Made by a program: the position numbers and the translations under genes. The notes beneath the pieces were generated by a model that was given only the letters and a program-made list of their open reading frames with translations, had not been told where the DNA came from and ran no database searches. From Halomonas sp. H10-9-1 (GTDB lineage: Bacteria; Pseudomonadota; Gammaproteobacteria; Pseudomonadales; Halomonadaceae), in the NCBI RefSeq assembly GCF_040147005.1, contig NZ_JAMSHO010000001.1, positions 124,001 to 188,000 of the forward strand: a DNA stretch of 64,000 bases, written 5' to 3'. Positions 61,901-64,000 of the stretch are shown here, one piece after another. Positions within the stretch are counted from its first letter, which is position 1, and each line of letters begins with the position of its first letter.

Positions 61901-63307
61901 GCGGCTGATACGCCACGCACGGCGCGGCGCGATGTGCTGTTCACCACCTCGGGGCTGTTCCGCGATCTCTACGAGGACCAGCTGGTGTGGCTCGACCTCG
62001 CCGTGCGCCTGGCCCTCGATGGGGCGAGCGAGACCATCCGCAGCGCGCATCCGCAGCTCGCCGGGGCGCTGGCGGCGGCGCTCGCCCCGCTGCCCGAGGA
62101 GATGCGTGACCCGGGCGCCGAGGCGCTCGCCGACAACCGCGTCGCGGCGCGCTGGGTGGCCGATACCCGGGAGCTGCTAGCCCGCGGCGAGGCGGCCGCT
62201 GCGGCCGGGGAGCAGGCGGCGTGGCGGGTGTTCGGCACCGCCCCGGGCGCCTACGGCGCCGGCGTCAATCGCCTGGCGTCGCGCTCCAGTGCCTGGGAGG
62301 CGCGTGACCAGTTGGGCAGTGCATATCGCCGGCGCATGGGACATGTCTACGGCAAGGAGCAGGGCGGCGAGTCGGCTCACGCGGCCTTCGATGCCAACCT
62401 CGCCCGGGTCGGGCGCACCTACCTGGGGCGCGCCAGCCACCTCTACGGGCTGCTCGACAACGACGACGGCTTCGACTTCCAGGGTGGGCTCTCCAATGCC
62501 GTGGAGCAGTTGACCGGCACCCCGCCGGCCAACCGCGTGCTCACCCACGCCGACCCCGACAACCCGCGCGTCGAGAGCCTGGAGCGCGCGCTGCTCGGCG
62601 AGCTGCGCGCGCGCAACCTCAACCCCCAGTGGCTGCGCCCGCTGATGGAGCACGGCTACGCCGGGGCCCGCACCATGGGCAGCGACTTCCTCGACAACCT
62701 GTGGGGCTGGCAGGTGACGAGCCCGCAGGTGGTGCGCTCCTGGGTGTGGGACGAGGTCGATGCCGTCTACTTCCAGGACCGCCACGGCCTGGGGCTGGAC
62801 GACTTCCTGGCCGCGGGGCACAACGTCCATGTCAAGACGCACATGCAGGCCACGGCGCTGCTCGCCGCCAAGCGCGGCTACTGGCAGGCCGATGCGGCGA
62901 CCCTGGAACGGCTCACTGGCGAGTTCGCGGAGGCGGTGATCGAGCACGGCCTGCCGGGCAGCGGCCACGCCCACCCCGACCATCCGCTGCTGCCGTGGCT
63001 CGCCGAGCGCCTGGACGACGAGCGGCGCGAAGCCTTCACGGCGGTGATCGAGGCGGCGCGGCTCGCGAGACGCGAGCCCCAGGCCGCGCCGACCACCATC
63101 CGCGAGGTCACACCCCAGGCCGCACTGGCCGAGCAGCCGCCACCGGCGCCAGTGGCGCCAGTGGCGCCAGTGGTCGGTGCCGAGGCGGCGGAGGAGGAAC
63201 TGGCGGCCGCCGCCGAGGGGGGCACGCCGTTACTGCCCTGGCTGCTCGCTCTCGCGGCGCTGCTGCTGCTGATGGGCGGCTTCGCTTACGGGAGACGCGC
63301 ACGATGA
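58907..63307 (+). CDS. cobN: CobN-like chelatase with signal peptide and C-terminal membrane anchor
   Basis: A 1466-residue CobN-family protein. The segments YYNHPPGRQNVGADNLDVPA, YPYIVDGVGEGIQAKRRALG, IGHLTPPLAATELYDDLLEL and GFDFQGGLSNAVEQLTGTPP match the CobN/BchH large subunit. Unlike cytoplasmic cobaltochelatase, it begins with a signal peptide (MARGAMALLLALLPVLASAG). It ends with a linker APVAPVAPV, one helix (PWLLALAALLLLMGGFAYG) and a basic tail RRAR. This predicts a periplasmic enzyme held in the inner membrane. No cobS/cobT-type AAA+ partners are nearby; an ExbB-like and a DUF2149 protein follow instead. Metal insertion into, or removal from, a corrinoid or other tetrapyrrole are both possible. 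Confidence 0.9.
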   Translation: MARGAMALLLALLPVLASAGTLVGVVSERSAAELAAGAARFLDAHPGHEVVLRTPEQLAEADDAELAALFDGADALLLAAVFGDQVGRLARLVDSAAARRDFPILAINGDRRLTRLSRLGGVRLLAGLDAATLGELVAGPAPDVAAAEHLTAQLERFPTQAGWLTGRAYYQGRSPEHLDGLLRWLLAAAGHELDVPEPSPRAAIRYYRPWLHARPGGGDDAPTTDPTSLGLGAGPVVAILDLDSGDRPGDRELLEGACEALEAHAIQCVAVLARWGGATLAALERLPETLGEASLAGILSLQDFTLGGGAGRRAASEVLGQLDVPVIKGVRLAERSEAQWRLSHDGLPRESVHYQLAMPELQGISQPMVLAVAAPREIDERTGVALTLSRPLESRLGAVAERFARWQRLRALDNADKKVALIYYNHPPGRQNVGADNLDVPASLYAMLTRLREAGYHTGELPESPEALHAMIQARGVNLPEDRGALEGMVGQVPSLTAEAYRRYFATLPATIRGELVQGPLGYLHARLERADALGEPELVHEVLERVAKDLLHLIEQHDHPARARALDLLEQYVTGWEKHLAHAEESELDTLEALRDGLVATGIPGLSGWGEPPGRSMVIDDEMLFPGLQFGNVFIGPQPPRGWELDEELLHANTTFPPTHQYLGFYHWLRDHFAADALVYVGRHSTREFLPRRRAGLAEDDYPELLGGNLPLIYPYIVDGVGEGIQAKRRALGVMIGHLTPPLAATELYDDLLELRQLVETFEVATDPDGPTRRRAVVMLREQIEGLELTEAFEREIASDLGLAAEEVSLDEVAAELLVHEAGHYVTDMQERFMPLGLHVFGRDWDAEAVDTLLDSMGGEGDERERRREWVEASPRHERESLLGALEGRFVPPGPGNDPLRTPEVLPTGRNFHALSSDLVPTRVAWSLGSEMAATARGRDAEATEGSEALVLWASDTVRDEGVMIAFGLDMLGVKPRWNSRGIVRGLERLSLGEPGDAADTPRTARRDVLFTTSGLFRDLYEDQLVWLDLAVRLALDGASETIRSAHPQLAGALAAALAPLPEEMRDPGAEALADNRVAARWVADTRELLARGEAAAAAGEQAAWRVFGTAPGAYGAGVNRLASRSSAWEARDQLGSAYRRRMGHVYGKEQGGESAHAAFDANLARVGRTYLGRASHLYGLLDNDDGFDFQGGLSNAVEQLTGTPPANRVLTHADPDNPRVESLERALLGELRARNLNPQWLRPLMEHGYAGARTMGSDFLDNLWGWQVTSPQVVRSWVWDEVDAVYFQDRHGLGLDDFLAAGHNVHVKTHMQATALLAAKRGYWQADAATLERLTGEFAEAVIEHGLPGSGHAHPDHPLLPWLAERLDDERREAFTAVIEAARLARREPQAAPTTIREVTPQAALAEQPPPAPVAPVAPVVGAEAAEEELAAAAEGGTPLLPWLLALAALLLLMGGFAYGRRAR
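63145..63171 (+). repeat. In-frame 9-bp tandem repeat in the cobN linker
   Basis: GGCGCCAGT is repeated three times and encodes Ala-Pro-Val units in the linker before the C-terminal helix. It is flexible, frame-neutral and outside the catalytic part. Confidence 0.9.
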
Positions 63308-63756
63308 ACTTGGACCTGACCCACGCCACGCTGGACGTCATGGGCACCCTGGTGGAGTGGCTGCTGACGCCGGTCATCCTGGTGCTGCTGGCCCTGGTGG
63401 CGCTGTCGCTGTGGGAGGCGGGGCTCGCCATCGGCGAGCGCAGCGGCGGCATCCGGCGCCTGGTGGCGGCACGCCGTGGCGATCGGCTCGCGGCGCGAGC
63501 CCGTCGCGCCATCGACCGCGCCGACCTGCTGGCGCGCATCGGCCCCATGCTGGGCCTGATGGGCACCCTGATCCCGCTGGGGCCGGGGCTCGCCGCCTTG
63601 GGCAATGGCCAGCTCGACGTGTTGGCCCAGGCCGTCACCGTGGCCTTCAATACCACGGTGATGGGGCTGTTGATCGGCATCCTCGGCTTCCTGCTGGGAC
63701 GGCTGCGGCGACGCTGGTACGACGCCGCCATGGCGCAACTGGAGGCAGCCCCATGA
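63304..63756 (+). CDS. MotA/TolQ/ExbB-family proton channel protein
   Basis: A 150-residue protein with three helices. VEWLLTPVILVLLALVALSL is TM1; RIGPMLGLMGTLIPLGPGLA and VTVAFNTTVMGLLIGILGFL form the conserved ExbB/TolQ pore pair, including the Thr-rich NTT in TM3. The start overlaps the cobN stop by 4 bp and its stop overlaps the DUF2149 gene by 4 bp (ATGA). It should form the stator of an ion-driven motor coupled to the CobN-like enzyme or its substrate transport. Confidence 0.9.
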   Translation: MNLDLTHATLDVMGTLVEWLLTPVILVLLALVALSLWEAGLAIGERSGGIRRLVAARRGDRLAARARRAIDRADLLARIGPMLGLMGTLIPLGPGLAALGNGQLDVLAQAVTVAFNTTVMGLLIGILGFLLGRLRRRWYDAAMAQLEAAP

Positions 63757-64000
63757 GCATTCCCGAGTATCGACGCAGCCGCTTCGACAATGCCGACGAG
63801 GAGCCCATGGGGCCGCTCGCCAACCTGGCCGACATCATGCTGGTGTTCGCCGTGGGGCTGATGGTGGCGTTGGCCGCCTCGCGTGACACGGGGTCGCGCG
63901 GCGGCGTGGAGCTCGAGGCCGGACGCGAGCTGCCCGAGCTGCCGGCGGGAATGGGGACATCCGGCAGCGGTTATGAAAGCGTGGGGCGCGTCTACCGCGA
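63753..64000 (+). CDS. DUF2149 protein, ExbD-like, 3' end outside the window
   Basis: The first 82 residues are seen: a polar start MSIPEYRRSRFDNADEEPMG, then a helix ANLADIMLVFAVGLMVALAA with an acidic residue at its N-terminal end, as in ExbD/TolR (Asp in the membrane helix). The periplasmic part has GSGYESVGRVYR, the DUF2149 signature. It starts in an ATGA overlap with the ExbB-like gene, so CobN-ExbB-DUF2149 form one translated unit. By analogy it would be the rotor/plug partner of the stator. The function of DUF2149 is not established. Confidence 0.85.
   Translation, partial: MSIPEYRRSRFDNADEEPMGPLANLADIMLVFAVGLMVALAASRDTGSRGGVELEAGRELPELPAGMGTSGSGYESVGRVYR

Noticed and set aside
58907..63307. 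CobN as ordinary cytoplasmic aerobic cobaltochelatase
   Set aside because: A signal peptide, a C-terminal helix and the absence of CobS/CobT-type AAA+ partners argue against it.

Overview
The window is high-GC proteobacterial DNA that looks like a gammaproteobacterium of the Halomonas type. The nir, nor and nar protein sequences and the FNR/DNR, NarL and NsrR-like sites fit a halophilic or marine denitrifier. Species cannot be fixed from sequence reading alone. Most of the window is a denitrification island, followed by a cobalamin (B12) salvage and uptake island. I see no rRNA, tRNA, CRISPR array, transposase or phage gene.

Layout. 1-2.1 kb: minus-strand TDT-family permease (cut by the window edge) and a PLP trans-sulfuration enzyme. 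2.1-7.3 kb: TetR regulator, HlyD-type adaptor and RND pump in one overlapping operon. 7.3-12.7 kb: a probable nitric-oxide stress block made of a secreted small protein, an orphan SdhB, a helical CXXCH protein, flavohaemoglobin Hmp, a Yip1-type membrane protein, a MarR regulator and a cytochrome P450. 12.7-22.3 kb: nitrite reductase genes nirFC (minus) divergent from nirS-D-L-G-H-J-E-N (plus). 22.4-31.2 kb: nnrS, a SirB2-like protein, a CMD-family protein, norCBQD with a small membrane protein, and on the minus strand a norE/norF-like operon. 31.2-40.6 kb: four NNP-type nitrate/nitrite transporters, a UspA protein and the NarXL two-component system. 40.8-51.1 kb: narGHJI, a parvulin, moaB, moeA and a DNR-type Crp/Fnr regulator. 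51.4-56.6 kb: cobT, cbiZ, cobD, cobU, cobS, cobC and a CobU-like paralogue. 56.7-64 kb: a cobalamin riboswitch driving a BtuB-type receptor, a CobN-like chelatase with signal peptide and C-terminal anchor, an ExbB/TolQ-like protein and a DUF2149 protein cut by the window end.

How it works together. Nitrate enters through the NNP carriers and is reduced by NarGHI, whose molybdenum cofactor needs MoaB and MoeA. NirS reduces nitrite to NO; its haem d1 is made by NirE, NirDLGH, NirJ, NirF and NirN. NorCB, activated by NorQD, reduces NO to N2O. The DNR-type regulator has the E-SR recognition residues expected to bind TTGAT half-sites, and such boxes lie upstream of nirS, nirC, nnrS, norC and a narK. 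NarXL adds nitrate control through heptamer clusters. NsrR-like 23-bp sites precede hmp, norC, nnrS, the norEF-type operon and the SdhB operon, suggesting a shared NO-stress regulon. The B12 part combines salvage of incomplete corrinoids with a riboswitch-controlled outer-membrane receptor and an unusual periplasm-facing CobN/ExbB/DUF2149 module. That module is the most interesting candidate system here.
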